Position numbers and translations under genes: made by a program
Part shown: positions 17,506 through 25,368 of the stretch, piece after piece
Position numbering within the stretch: the stretch's first letter is position 1
How the letters are laid out: each line of letters begins with the position of its first letter
The notes under the pieces: generated by a model
The model's database searches: none
What the model saw: only the letters and a program-made list of their open reading frames with translations
What the model was told of the DNA's origin: nothing
Assembly (NCBI GenBank): GCA_947306475.1
Contig: CAMZGS010000004.1
Coordinates: forward strand, 62,001 to 126,000
Reading direction: 5' to 3'
DNA length: 64,000 bases
DNA from: an uncultured Comamonas sp.
Lineage (GTDB): Bacteria; Pseudomonadota; Gammaproteobacteria; Burkholderiales; Burkholderiaceae_C

Positions 17506-18963
17506 TTACTCGCTTGCGTCCGGGCGATATGCCGCCGTCGCTGTCTGCCCGGCTGCATGCTCGGGCTCGGCCTGCCAGCCCCCGCCCAGCGCCTTGAACA
17601 GACGGATGTAGTCGTTGTTGATGGCCGCCTGGGCGCTGGCCAGACTGTCCTGGCTGGAGAGCAAGGTACGCTGACTGTCCAGCACCGTGCGAAAGTCCAC
17701 CAGACCGCTTTCGTAGCGCTGCTGGGCCAGCAGCTGTGCGTTGGCCGCAGCTTCGGCGGCGGTGCTCAGGTGCAGCAGCCGCTCCTGGTCGCCCTGCAAC
17801 TGCACCAGGGCATCCTCCACCTCCTGCAACGCTGTCAAAACACTAGCGCGCCACGCTTGTCTGGCTTGCTCTACAGCCGATTTTTGTGCAGAAATCTGTG
17901 CCCGATTGGCTCCAGCATCAAACAAGGGGGCGGCCAGGCTGGCCGCAATGCTGCGCGCCACCGAGGCACCATTGGTCAACGCCCCCAGGGTGAGTGCGCT
18001 CACCCCCAGGCTGCCCGACAGGCGCAGCGTCGGAAAGTTGGCCCGCTCCTGCGCCGACAGATTGGCCAGTGCGGCCTGCATGCGGTGCTCCTGCGCGCGA
18101 ACGTCGGGGCGCTGGCGCAAGGTATCGGCAGGCAGCAGCAACGCCAGCCCCTGTGGCGGTGTGGGCAGTGGCTCTGCCTGTGCCAAACGCTCTTGCAGCG
18201 CTTCAGGCGTCTGGCCCGTCAGCACGGCCAGCGCATGACGGGTCTGTGCCAGGCTGGTTTGCAGCGCGGGGATCTGGGCCGACGTCTGCGCCAGCGCCTG
18301 GCGTGCCTGCTCGCCATCCAGCGCCGCTGCCAGTCCCGCCTGCACACGCCAGCGCGTCATCTGCTCAGTCTCAGCCTGGAGCGCCAGGTTCTGCTCGGCA
18401 ATCGCCAGGCGCTGCTGCAGGCTGCGCAGCTGGATGTACTGCAACGCCACCTCAGAGGCCAGACTCACATGCGCGGCATACAAGTTTTCACGGCTGGCCA
18501 GATAGCTTTGCCAGCTGGCGCTGACGGTGTTGCTGCGCTTGCCCCACAAATCCAGCTCCCAGCTGGCATCCAGCCCAACGTTGTAGCTGTTGCTGGCATC
18601 GTCCGTGCCCTGCTGACTGCGCCGCGCGCCAGCGCTGGCACCGACACTAGGCCACAGGCCGGCGCGCTGCACGTCACTCAGCGCGCGCGCCTGCTCCATG
18701 GCAGCCCGGGCACTAAGCACGGTGGTATTGGCCTGCTGCGCCTGGGCAATCAGCTCGGAGAGCTGGGCATCGCCAAACTGCTGCCACCAGTGGGACAAAT
18801 CCTGCGCCTGGGCCGCTGCCGGCGCGGTGCTGCTCCATTGCTCCGGGACAGCAACATCCAGACCCTGCTGCGCCAGATCGGTGGTGTGGCTGCACGCTGC
18901 TAGCAGCGCCGCAGCGGCCAGCGCACTGGCCGGGGTAGAAAAACGGGGGGTGAAGGTGACCAT
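17506..18963 (-). CDS. NodT-family outer-membrane efflux lipoprotein (TolC-like)
   Basis: A 485-residue outer-membrane factor. The signal peptide ends in the lipobox LAAC (Cys at about 24), so it is lipid-anchored. Two TolC-type repeats of long helices and beta strands follow, with NVGLDASWELDLWGKRS as the first strand signature and a matching second half. It is the first gene of the four-gene exporter operon (OMF-adaptor-ATPase-permease). I start at ATG 18963; an upstream in-frame start would add 24 residues before the signal peptide. The segment for residues ~359-376 has unusual codons and resembles the dispersed repeat (17834). It could also serve the RND pump at 0.6-4.9 kb, which lacks its own channel. 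Confidence 0.88.
   Translation of the reverse strand: MVTFTPRFSTPASALAAAALLAACSHTTDLAQQGLDVAVPEQWSSTAPAAAQAQDLSHWWQQFGDAQLSELIAQAQQANTTVLSARAAMEQARALSDVQRAGLWPSVGASAGARRSQQGTDDASNSYNVGLDASWELDLWGKRSNTVSASWQSYLASRENLYAAHVSLASEVALQYIQLRSLQQRLAIAEQNLALQAETEQMTRWRVQAGLAAALDGEQARQALAQTSAQIPALQTSLAQTRHALAVLTGQTPEALQERLAQAEPLPTPPQGLALLLPADTLRQRPDVRAQEHRMQAALANLSAQERANFPTLRLSGSLGVSALTLGALTNGASVARSIAASLAAPLFDAGANRAQISAQKSAVEQARQAWRASVLTALQEVEDALVQLQGDQERLLHLSTAAEAAANAQLLAQQRYESGLVDFRTVLDSQRTLLSSQDSLASAQAAINNDYIRLFKALGGGWQAEPEHAAGQTATAAYRPDASE
17834..17888 (+). repeat. Possible dispersed repeat inside the NodT-type gene
   Basis: Read on the plus strand the stretch holds CACTAGCGCG, ACGCTTGTCTGG and, at its end, CTACAGCCGATTTTTG, in the order seen in related repeats (AGCGCTTG, CTGG, then a CCATTTTT/CCGATTTT end). 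It is A+T-richer than the flanks. This is the weakest member, and it does not break the frame. Confidence 0.35.
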
Positions 18964-19031
18964 AGCCCCCGATTGTGCAGCCGCCCTGTGACGCCCTGAC
19001 ACACCTTGTGTGAAGCGCAGGTAAAGCTCTG

Positions 19032-20078
19032 TCAACGTTCCACGGTGATGCTGTCAAGCGGCCAGCGCGGTTTGACGTCAAAGGCGTAGCGGGTGTCGGG
19101 CGTTTGCTGGCCTGCCTGAATGCGCATGGCAGCGGCCATGGCGATCATGGCGCCGTTGTCGGTGCACAGGTGCAGCTCGGGGTAGTGCACCCGAATGCCG
19201 CGCTGGGCACACGCTTGGTTGAGCTGCTCACGCAGCAAGCGGTTGGCGCCCACGCCACCGGCCACCACCAGGCGCTGCATGCCGGTTTGCTGCAGGGCTG
19301 CTAGCGTTTTTTTGACCAGCACTTCCACAATCGCCGCTTGCGTGCTGGCGGCCAGATCGGCTTTGCGCAGCTCCAAATCAGCGCCCAGCTTGTTGGCTTG
19401 GGTGAGTACGGCGGTTTTTAAGCCAGCAAAGGAAAAGTCCAGGTCACCGCTGTGCAGCAGCGGGCGCGGCAGTTTGAAGGCTTTCGGGTCGCCATCAAGG
19501 GCCAGCTTGGACAGCTCTGGCCCGCCTGGATACGGCAAGCCCAGCAGCTTGGCCGATTTGTCGAAGGCTTCGCCAGCGGCATCGTCGATGGTCTCGCCCA
19601 GGATGGTGTAGCGCCCTACCCCATCGACCCGCATCAGCTGGGTGTGCCCGCCAGAGACGAGCAGCGCCACAAACGGAAACTCGGGCGCATCGGCGCTCAG
19701 GAAAGGGGAGAGCAAATGCCCTTCCAGGTGGTGCACACCCAGCACGGGTTTACTCAGGGCAGCACCCAGCGCGCAGGCCACCCCCGCGCCCACCAGCAGC
19801 GCCCCGGCCAGACCGGGGCCACGGGTGAAGGCCACCACATCGATGTCGGACAGCGCCACATCGGCCTGCTGCAGCACTTGGCGCGTCAGCGGCAGCACAC
19901 GGCGGATATGGTCGCGGCTGGCCAGCTCAGGCACCACGCCGCCGTAGGCGCGGTGCATCTCGATTTGGCTGTATAGACCGTGGGCCAGCAGCTGCGGCAG
20001 GCTGCCATCGGTGGGCAGGCGCACCAAGGCCACGCCGGTTTCATCGCAAGAAGATTCAATACCCAATATGAGTTGCAT
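19032..20078 (-). CDS. tsaD: tRNA N6-threonylcarbamoyladenosine transferase TsaD
   Basis: A 348-residue ASKHA-fold enzyme that attaches threonylcarbamoyl to A37 of ANN-decoding tRNAs, with TsaB, TsaE and TsaC. The N-terminus [12 protein letters not shown] and the metal-binding HxxxH (His117, His121 in VHHLEGHL) followed by [10 protein letters not shown] are diagnostic. I start at ATG 20078; ten more residues upstream are in frame but not conserved. Its 3' end is only 68 bases from the NodT-type gene start, so the promoter of the exporter operon probably lies here or inside tsaD. In many betaproteobacteria tsaD is near rpsU-yqeY, as here (2.7 kb away). Confidence 0.95.
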   Translation of the reverse strand: MQLILGIESSCDETGVALVRLPTDGSLPQLLAHGLYSQIEMHRAYGGVVPELASRDHIRRVLPLTRQVLQQADVALSDIDVVAFTRGPGLAGALLVGAGVACALGAALSKPVLGVHHLEGHLLSPFLSADAPEFPFVALLVSGGHTQLMRVDGVGRYTILGETIDDAAGEAFDKSAKLLGLPYPGGPELSKLALDGDPKAFKLPRPLLHSGDLDFSFAGLKTAVLTQANKLGADLELRKADLAASTQAAIVEVLVKKTLAALQQTGMQRLVVAGGVGANRLLREQLNQACAQRGIRVHYPELHLCTDNGAMIAMAAAMRIQAGQQTPDTRYAFDVKPRWPLDSITVER

Positions 20079-20126
20079 GGGGCGCGAGTGTAGGACGCAC
20101 GCTCCCACACCGAAGCGCGCGGGGAC

Positions 20127-20152
20127 AAAAAAAAGCGCCCGCAGGCGCTCAA
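20127..20152 (-). terminator. Intrinsic terminator of the DUF937 gene
   Basis: On the minus strand GAGCGCC-TGC-GGGCGCT is followed by eight Ts. It lies 35 bases after the DUF937 stop codon and before tsaD, separating the two same-strand genes. Confidence 0.85.
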
Positions 20153-20186
20153 GAGAGGAGTAGCACTAAAAGAGTCGTGCCCGGGC

Positions 20187-20807
20187 TTACTTGCGCCCGC
20201 TCAACAAGCTGGCCCCCAGCTTGAAGAGGTCGGTGGCATCGAATTTGCCGTCGCCATTTTGGTCCAGCAGGCTGCCCAGCAGACCACCTGCCAGACCGCC
20301 TTGCTGCTGCACGCTGGCCTTCTCACGGGTGAGCAGATCGCCCAGCCCGCCAGCATCCAGTTGACCGCCTTGCACGCGCTGGCTCAAGAACTGCATCACC
20401 AGCGGCGCCAGCATGGTCAGCAGCGGGCCGATCTTCTCGCCCAGGCCAGTGGCCTGCCCCAGCTGGTTTTCCACCTGCGCGCGTCTTCCGCCCAGGATGT
20501 GGCCCAGGATGGCCGCACCATCCTGCCGGCCAGCGCCCCCCAGCAGGCTGCCCAGCAAATCACCCAGACCGGCGCCATTGCCGCCGTGGTCCTTGAGCAG
20601 GGCCCCAAACAAATCGGCTGCGCCCTGAGGCCGAGCCACGTTGTTGCCCAAAGCACCCAGCAGCAGCGGCAGCGCCTGCCCCACTGCCGATTGCAGTTGC
20701 GCCCCACCAACGCCCAGCTGTTCGGACATCTGCTGCATGGGAGCACCTTGCAACTGCGTCAACAGCTCTTGCACCAGGGAGGATGAGGGTGTGGAAGAAG
20801 TATTCAT
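20187..20807 (-). CDS. DUF937-family protein with EF-hand-like loop
   Basis: A 206-residue protein rich in Gly, Leu and Gln, matching the DUF937/YidB-like family by its repeated LGxLLGxLLGG pattern (for example GLGDLLGSLLGG). No signal peptide or membrane helix is evident and the function is unknown. The C-terminus carries DQNGDGKFDATD (about residues 182-193), which fits the 12-residue EF-hand calcium loop at positions 1, 3, 5, 6, 9 and 12. The start at 20807 follows an AAGGACG ribosome site. It has its own terminator and is divergent from the marR gene (108 bases between). Confidence 0.75.
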   Translation of the reverse strand: MNTSSTPSSSLVQELLTQLQGAPMQQMSEQLGVGGAQLQSAVGQALPLLLGALGNNVARPQGAADLFGALLKDHGGNGAGLGDLLGSLLGGAGRQDGAAILGHILGGRRAQVENQLGQATGLGEKIGPLLTMLAPLVMQFLSQRVQGGQLDAGGLGDLLTREKASVQQQGGLAGGLLGSLLDQNGDGKFDATDLFKLGASLLSGRK

Positions 20808-20915
20808 CGACGTGACGTCCTTAAAAACATGCGGGCAAGTATGCAGCAAAAGCCCCAGGTAAGCGCGGACATGAAGGAATTATTAGGATTCAAATAATTT
20901 TATTTCAAGCCAACC

Positions 20916-21404
20916 ATGAACACCCCTTGCCCACCCAACAACGCCTATGCGGCTGCGCCCCATCTCGACCCCAAACGTCTGCTGGGCGTGCGCCTGGTGG
21001 GTGTGGGGCGGCGCTGGCGCAAGGCGCTGGATGCTCAGCTGGCGGTCGAAGGCCTGACCGATGCGGCGTGGACGCCGCTCATGCACCTGCTGCGCCTGGG
21101 GGACGGTATTTCGCAAACCGAGCTGGCCACGGCCATTGGCCTGGAAGGCTCCAGCCTGGTGCGCCTGCTGGACATGCTGGTGGCGCAAGGGCTGATCGAG
21201 CGCAAGACCCCGGCCAATGACCGGCGCGTGAAGCTGGTTTACCTCACCCCTGCAGGCCGGCAGACGGCCGCCAGCATCCGCCAGCGCGTTGCCGCCATTG
21301 AGGACGCGCTGCTGGCCGATCTGGATGCGCAGACCGCGTACGCGATGCTGCAAGCGCTCGACCGCATTGAGGCACGCATTGCTGCCATCCACACCAAGAA
21401 TTGA
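20916..21404 (+). CDS. MarR-family transcriptional regulator
   Basis: A 162-residue winged-helix repressor. The DNA-binding part spans about residues 55-115, with the recognition helix near LEGSSLVRLLDMLVAQGLIE and the wing DRRVKLVYLT, as in SlyA/MarR. It is followed directly by a FUSC-family efflux gene (14 bases apart), so it probably controls that gene and itself. The upstream divergent region is A+T-rich (AATAATTTTATTTC-like) and may hold the operator. No clear ribosome site precedes the ATG. Confidence 0.9.
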   Translation: MNTPCPPNNAYAAAPHLDPKRLLGVRLVGVGRRWRKALDAQLAVEGLTDAAWTPLMHLLRLGDGISQTELATAIGLEGSSLVRLLDMLVAQGLIERKTPANDRRVKLVYLTPAGRQTAASIRQRVAAIEDALLADLDAQTAYAMLQALDRIEARIAAIHTKN

Positions 21405-21418
21405 TCATTAGAAAATCC

Positions 21419-22555
21419 ATGACCTACTCCCATGCGCGTGGCTCCTACCGCCACGCCCTGCGCTTGCTGCTGGCTCCGGCCCGGCTGCGTGAAAGTCTGA
21501 CCCCCACCCGCCCCCCGGCGCTGCGCAACTCTGTCGTCGTCGGCATCCAGGTGGCAGCAGCGACGCTCCTTGTCACCGCCATCCTGCACTTCTCCCCCTG
21601 GCAGCACGTGCTGGGCTTTGCCAGCCTGGGGGCTCTGGCGGCCCTGTTCGGGCGCACGCTCGGCGTGCCGCAACGCCGACGCGTCGTGCTGATGGCTGGC
21701 ACGCTGCTGGTGGCGCCCGTGGCGGTGCTGTCCGGCCTGGCGTGGCTGGGCCTGCCGCCCTGGGCCCTGTTGCTGGCGCTGGCGGCGTTCTCGGGCGTGA
21801 TTGCCTCCCTGGCACACCGCATGCAGACCGGGGTGCCAGGGGCGGTGATCTTCATCTTCGCAGCCAGCGCGGCGCTCCAGCCTGTGGACAGTGCCGCCTT
21901 GCTGCTGCAACGCAGTGCCGCCACGGCACTGGGCGTGCTTGCAGCGCTGCTGCTGTGCCGACTGACCGATCACCTGCGCACCGCACCGGCAGCAGCACCT
22001 TCCCCACTGCAACACCTGGCACACAAGGTTGTGGGGCACGTCCACCCCGGCTATGCCCCCCGGCAGGCTGTACGTGTGGCGCTATGTGCCGCGCTGGCAT
22101 CGGGGCTGGCCTACGCTGCCGGCTGGTCGCATCCGGCCTGGGCGGCCATCGGCGCCGTGGCCGTGCAACAGGGCGCCCACCTGCCCGGCACCGCGCACCG
22201 CGCCTGGCAGCGCACCCTGGGCACGATGGTGGGAGCCGCCATGGCCTGGGTCTTGCTGTCGTCGTCCCCCTCGCTGTGGACGCTGCTGCTGACCGTGGCG
22301 CTGCTGCAAATCTGTACTGAAGTGTGCATGGGCGTGAATTACGCCCTGGGGCAGGTGTTCGTCACCCCCATGGCCTTGCTGATGACCACCCTGGCCGCCC
22401 CTGGCGAAGCCAACGACATGGCCGTGGCCCGCATTTTCGACACTGCCCTGGGTGCTGGCGTGGGCATCGTGCTGGCCTGGGCGTTCTCGTCGGTGGATGA
22501 ACGCATCTACCTGCTGCGCCACGACCTCCAGCAACGCAGAAACTCTCCCATCTGA
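21419..22555 (+). CDS. FUSC-family inner-membrane efflux protein
   Basis: A 378-residue integral membrane protein with two clusters of hydrophobic helices (about residues 35-185 and 215-360), the arrangement of FUSC/YccS/AaeB-type proteins implicated in export of fusaric acid or aromatic acids. It is shorter than AaeB (~650), so lacks the soluble domain. I use ATG 21419; a TTG at 21401 inside the marR stop is possible. Position behind a MarR regulator suggests induction by a phenolic or antimicrobial compound. Confidence 0.8.
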   Translation: MTYSHARGSYRHALRLLLAPARLRESLTPTRPPALRNSVVVGIQVAAATLLVTAILHFSPWQHVLGFASLGALAALFGRTLGVPQRRRVVLMAGTLLVAPVAVLSGLAWLGLPPWALLLALAAFSGVIASLAHRMQTGVPGAVIFIFAASAALQPVDSAALLLQRSAATALGVLAALLLCRLTDHLRTAPAAAPSPLQHLAHKVVGHVHPGYAPRQAVRVALCAALASGLAYAAGWSHPAWAAIGAVAVQQGAHLPGTAHRAWQRTLGTMVGAAMAWVLLSSSPSLWTLLLTVALLQICTEVCMGVNYALGQVFVTPMALLMTTLAAPGEANDMAVARIFDTALGAGVGIVLAWAFSSVDERIYLLRHDLQQRRNSPI

Positions 22556-22632
22556 TCGGCTGATACGGCACCCGATGCGGCAAAAACCCGACATGCCATC
22601 GCACAGCAGCTGCCCCGGACACGAAACCCCCT

Positions 22633-22767
22633 TATAATGCGCGACTTTGCTGGCAAAATCCCCGTCGGCCAAATACTAGTTTTAGACGGGGAACAACCGC
22701 TGACCACGGCTTGCGGGCCCGATCTTCCCGCGAACCCTCTGGCAGCACAGATCTATCTGGAAATTGA
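22633..22767 (+). promoter_or_regulatory. rpsU promoter -10 and structured leader
   Basis: TATAAT at 22633-22638 is a perfect -10 element with no clear -35. The ~120-base leader to the rpsU ATG contains a hairpin CCCCGTC (22660-22666) / GACGGGG (22685-22691), and a second G+C-rich one further on. A long structured leader before a ribosomal protein gene suggests translational autoregulation, but this is inference. Confidence 0.5.
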
Positions 22768-22980
22768 ATGACTACCATCCGCGTCAAAGAAAACGAACCC
22801 TGTGAAGTTGCGCTGCGCCGCTTCAAGCGCACCATCGAAAAGCTGGGCCTGCTGACCGAACTGCGCGCCCGCGAGTTCTACGAAAAGCCCACCGCCGAGC
22901 GCAAGCGCAAGAAAGCAGCTGCCATCAAGCGCCACTACAAGCGCGTGCGCAGCATGCAACTGCCCAAAAAGCTCTACTAA
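22768..22980 (+). CDS. rpsU: 30S ribosomal protein S21
   Basis: A 70-residue, very basic protein. The N-terminus [20 protein letters not shown] and the Lys/Arg-rich C-terminal half are typical of S21, which binds near the 3' end of 16S rRNA and aids initiation. It is a single-gene unit, with its own -10 element, structured leader and strong bidirectional terminator. In this lineage rpsU is often followed by yqeY, dnaG and rpoD; here yqeY lies 1.8 kb downstream behind lysE/argP, and dnaG/rpoD are not in the window. Confidence 0.97.
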   Translation: MTTIRVKENEPCEVALRRFKRTIEKLGLLTELRAREFYEKPTAERKRKKAAAIKRHYKRVRSMQLPKKLY

Positions 22981-22993
22981 GCACAGGCTTCAC

Positions 22994-23031
22994 AAAAAAC
23001 CCGCACCAGGGACGCCAGGTGCGGGTTTTTT
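22994..23031. terminator. Bidirectional intrinsic terminator after rpsU
   Basis: AAAAAA-CCCGCACC, a 10-base loop, then GGTGCGGG-TTTTTT. The A-run and T-run on the two sides allow it to end rpsU (+) and the convergent lysE-like gene (-). Confidence 0.92.
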
Positions 23032-23095
23032 CATGCCCGAAATTTTTCCCACTTTCATGGTGCACAAGCACCGCCTGGGCAGACGGGCCACACCA

Positions 23096-23704
23096 TCACG
23101 CCCACAACAGCAGCACGCACAGCACCAGCATGAAGATGGCAATACCGCCATCGAGCACCCGCCAGGCCACCGGATTGCGAAACAGCGGCTGCAACCAGCG
23201 CGCACCAAAGCCCAAGGCGCAAAACCACAGCACACTGGCCAGACACGCCCCCAGGGCAAAGGCCCACCGCCCCAAGCCAGGATGGCGTGTGGACAGGCTG
23301 CCCAGCAGCACCATCGTGTCCAGATACACGTGGGGATTGAGGAAAGTAAAAGCCAGACAGGTCAGCAGCACCCGCTGCCGGCTGTGCGCCTGGTTCAGAC
23401 TGGGTTGCAGGGATGCTCCCGCGCGCCAGACGCGTTGCGCTGCCAGCAGACCATAACAGGCAAGAAACAGCGCCCCACCCCAGCGCAGCACCTGCAGCAG
23501 CTGCGGCCACCGGAGCACCAAAGCGCCCATGCCCGCCACACCGCACACGATCAGCACGATATCGCTGAGCGCACACACCAGCACCACCAGGCCTGCGTGC
23601 TGGCGCTGCAGCCCCTGACGCAATACAAAGGCGTTTTGCGCCCCAATGGCCACGATCAGCCCGGCACCACTGAAAAAACCGGTCACGGCAGCAGTCCACA
23701 GCAT
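23096..23704 (-). CDS. LysE/ArgO-family basic amino acid exporter
   Basis: A 202-residue inner-membrane protein with about six helices. The N-terminal GLIVAIGAQNAFVLRQGL and the FLNPHVYLDTMVLLG segment are hallmarks of LysE/ArgO, which export lysine and/or arginine. It is divergent from an ArgP/LysG-type regulator, the same arrangement as Corynebacterium lysE-lysG, so regulation by basic amino acids is likely. An in-frame ATG at 23728 would add eight charged residues; I prefer 23704 because of family length and the AAGAGG ribosome site. Confidence 0.9.
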   Translation of the reverse strand: MLWTAAVTGFFSGAGLIVAIGAQNAFVLRQGLQRQHAGLVVLVCALSDIVLIVCGVAGMGALVLRWPQLLQVLRWGGALFLACYGLLAAQRVWRAGASLQPSLNQAHSRQRVLLTCLAFTFLNPHVYLDTMVLLGSLSTRHPGLGRWAFALGACLASVLWFCALGFGARWLQPLFRNPVAWRVLDGGIAIFMLVLCVLLLWA

Positions 23705-23776
23705 CCTCTTTTCCCACTTGCTTTTCAAAAAAGTGGGCTATGGTGCAACGCCTGCTGTATTAAGTAAAACTAGAAA

Positions 23777-23795
23777 TTCTTCACTTCATGAAGAA
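23777..23795. promoter_or_regulatory. Palindrome TTCTTCA-N5-TGAAGAA, likely ArgP/LysG operator
   Basis: A perfect 7-base inverted repeat with a 5-base spacer lies in the A+T-rich 107-base gap between the divergent lysE-like and argP-like genes, 17 bases before the regulator start. LysR-type regulators usually bind such dyads in the shared promoter; the TTC/GAA composition is unlike the classic T-N11-A box, so the assignment is by position. Confidence 0.5.
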
Positions 23796-23811
23796 AATCT
23801 AATCTCTCCCC

Positions 23812-24705
23812 ATGGATCTGATTCACCCCCAACTGGCTGCCTTTGCCGCCGTCGTGGACGAAGGCAGTTTTGAGGCCGCCGCACGGCGGCTGTGCATTAC
23901 CTCCTCTGCTGTCTCGCAGCGCATCAAGGCCCTGGAGGACCGGCTCGGCCAGGTGCTGCTCGTACGCCAGCCACCGTGCCGCCCCACCCCCGCCGGAGCG
24001 CTGCTGTTGCGCCGCGTGCGCCCGATGCAGCTGCTGCAGGCCGAGGCCCTGGCCGACTTTCTGCCCGAACAACACCCCGGCGCCCAAACGCGCCCGATTG
24101 CCATTGCCGTCAACAGCGACTCACTGGACACCTGGGTGCTGGCGGCGCTGGCGCAGCTGCACCACAGCCACGGCTATCTGTTCGATGTGCGTGTGGACGA
24201 TCAGGAACACACCCTGGAGCTGCTGCGCGATGGCTCGGTGCTGGGCGCCGTCACGGCACAAGGCACGGCCATGCAAGGCTGTGCGGTGCAGGCCCTGGGC
24301 GCCATGCGCTACCAGGCCATTGCCTCCCCAGCGTTTGTGGCGCGCCACTTTGCCACTGGGGTCAATGCACAAACCCTGGCCCAGGCGCCGATGATCGTCT
24401 TCAATCGCAAGGACGCCCTGCAATGGCGCTTTATCCGCCGCATCACGCGCGCCCGACTGAACCCACCACTGCATTACCTGCCCACTGCCACCGGCTTTGT
24501 CGATGCTGCCGCGCTGGGGCTGGGCTGGTGTCTGGCGCCCGAATCGCTGCTGACAAGCGCCCTGCAAACAGGCCGCGTGGTCTGCCTGGCCGAGCACTAC
24601 CCGGTGGATGTGCCGCTGTACTGGCAGCATGCCAGCGTGCGCTCTGCCACCTTGCAGCACCTGGGCGATGCCCTGCGCCGCGCCGCCAGCAGCGCCTTGC
24701 GCTGA
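23812..24705 (+). CDS. LysR-type regulator, ArgP/LysG group
   Basis: A 297-residue regulator with an N-terminal winged helix-turn-helix (about residues 3-62; FAAVVDEGSFEAAARRLCIT then SAVSQRIKALE) and a C-terminal substrate-binding domain. This sequence and the divergent LysE-family exporter point to ArgP/LysG, which sense lysine/arginine and activate export. The start is ATG 23812. It is followed by yqeY after 77 bases. Confidence 0.88.
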   Translation: MDLIHPQLAAFAAVVDEGSFEAAARRLCITSSAVSQRIKALEDRLGQVLLVRQPPCRPTPAGALLLRRVRPMQLLQAEALADFLPEQHPGAQTRPIAIAVNSDSLDTWVLAALAQLHHSHGYLFDVRVDDQEHTLELLRDGSVLGAVTAQGTAMQGCAVQALGAMRYQAIASPAFVARHFATGVNAQTLAQAPMIVFNRKDALQWRFIRRITRARLNPPLHYLPTATGFVDAAALGLGWCLAPESLLTSALQTGRVVCLAEHYPVDVPLYWQHASVRSATLQHLGDALRRAASSALR

Positions 24706-24782
24706 ACAGTTGCACAATGCAGCCCCTTTGCTGGACTACGTGTCCGGCATCTGCCCTTTCATCTTTGCCAAGGATTACTGCC

Positions 24783-25229
24783 ATGAGCCTCAAAGCCCAA
24801 ATCACCGAAGATATGAAAGCCGCCATGCGCGCCAAGGATTCGGCACGCCTGGCCACCATCCGCCTGTTGCAGGCGGCCATCAAGCAAAAGGAAGTCGATG
24901 AGCGCACCGAGCTGGACGATGCCGCTGTGATTGCCATCGTGGACAAGATGCTCAAGCAGCGCAAGGACAGCATTGCCGCCTTCGAAAGCGCCGGTCGCCA
25001 GGACCTGGCCGAGCAGGAAAAGGCCGAAACCGCCGTGCTGCAAGGCTATCTGCCCCAGCGCATGAGCGCCGAGGAAATCACCGCTGCCGTGCAAGCCATC
25101 GTGGCCGAGCTGGGCGCCAGCGGCCCGGCAGACATGGGCAAGGTCATGGGCGTGGTCAAGACCCGACTGGCCGGCAAGGCCGACATGGGCACCGCTTCGG
25201 CTGCGGTCAAGGCCGCGCTGGCCGGGTAA
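24783..25229 (+). CDS. GatB/YqeY domain protein
   Basis: A 148-residue helical protein (MSLKAQITEDMKAAMRAKD at the start; KVMGVVKTRLAGKADMG near the end) of the YqeY family, which resembles the tail domain of GatB and is thought to bind tRNA. Its exact function is not established. YqeY often neighbours rpsU and dnaG; here rpsU is 1.8 kb upstream on the same strand. The ATG follows an AAGGA ribosome site. The frame is open far upstream, but that part is the argP gene read in another frame. Confidence 0.92.
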   Translation: MSLKAQITEDMKAAMRAKDSARLATIRLLQAAIKQKEVDERTELDDAAVIAIVDKMLKQRKDSIAAFESAGRQDLAEQEKAETAVLQGYLPQRMSAEEITAAVQAIVAELGASGPADMGKVMGVVKTRLAGKADMGTASAAVKAALAG

Positions 25230-25262
25230 TGCCCGGGTAACGATCGCCCGACAGTTCAAACC

Positions 25263-25357
25263 AAAAAAAGAGAGCTGCTGGCGCTGATCAGCAAAGGATT
25301 TCAGGAACTTTATGGCCTGAAAACCGCTATCAGCAAGCGCCAGCAGCTCTCTTTTTT
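25263..25357. repeat. Palindromic dispersed repeat, copy B
   Basis: The best-formed copy: AAAAAAAGAGAGCTGCTGGC at the left and its near-perfect complement GCGCCAGCAGCTCTCTTTTTT at the right, with AAAGGATTTCAGG and its partner inside. It lies between the convergent yqeY (+) and EamA (-) genes and ends in A/T runs on both sides, so it can act as a bidirectional terminator. Confidence 0.9.
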
Positions 25358-25368
25358 GTATATCCGCG

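Noticed and set aside
17053-18903. 616-codon open frame opposite the NodT-type gene
   Set aside because: Antisense shadow; the outer-membrane factor with signal peptide and lipobox explains the region.
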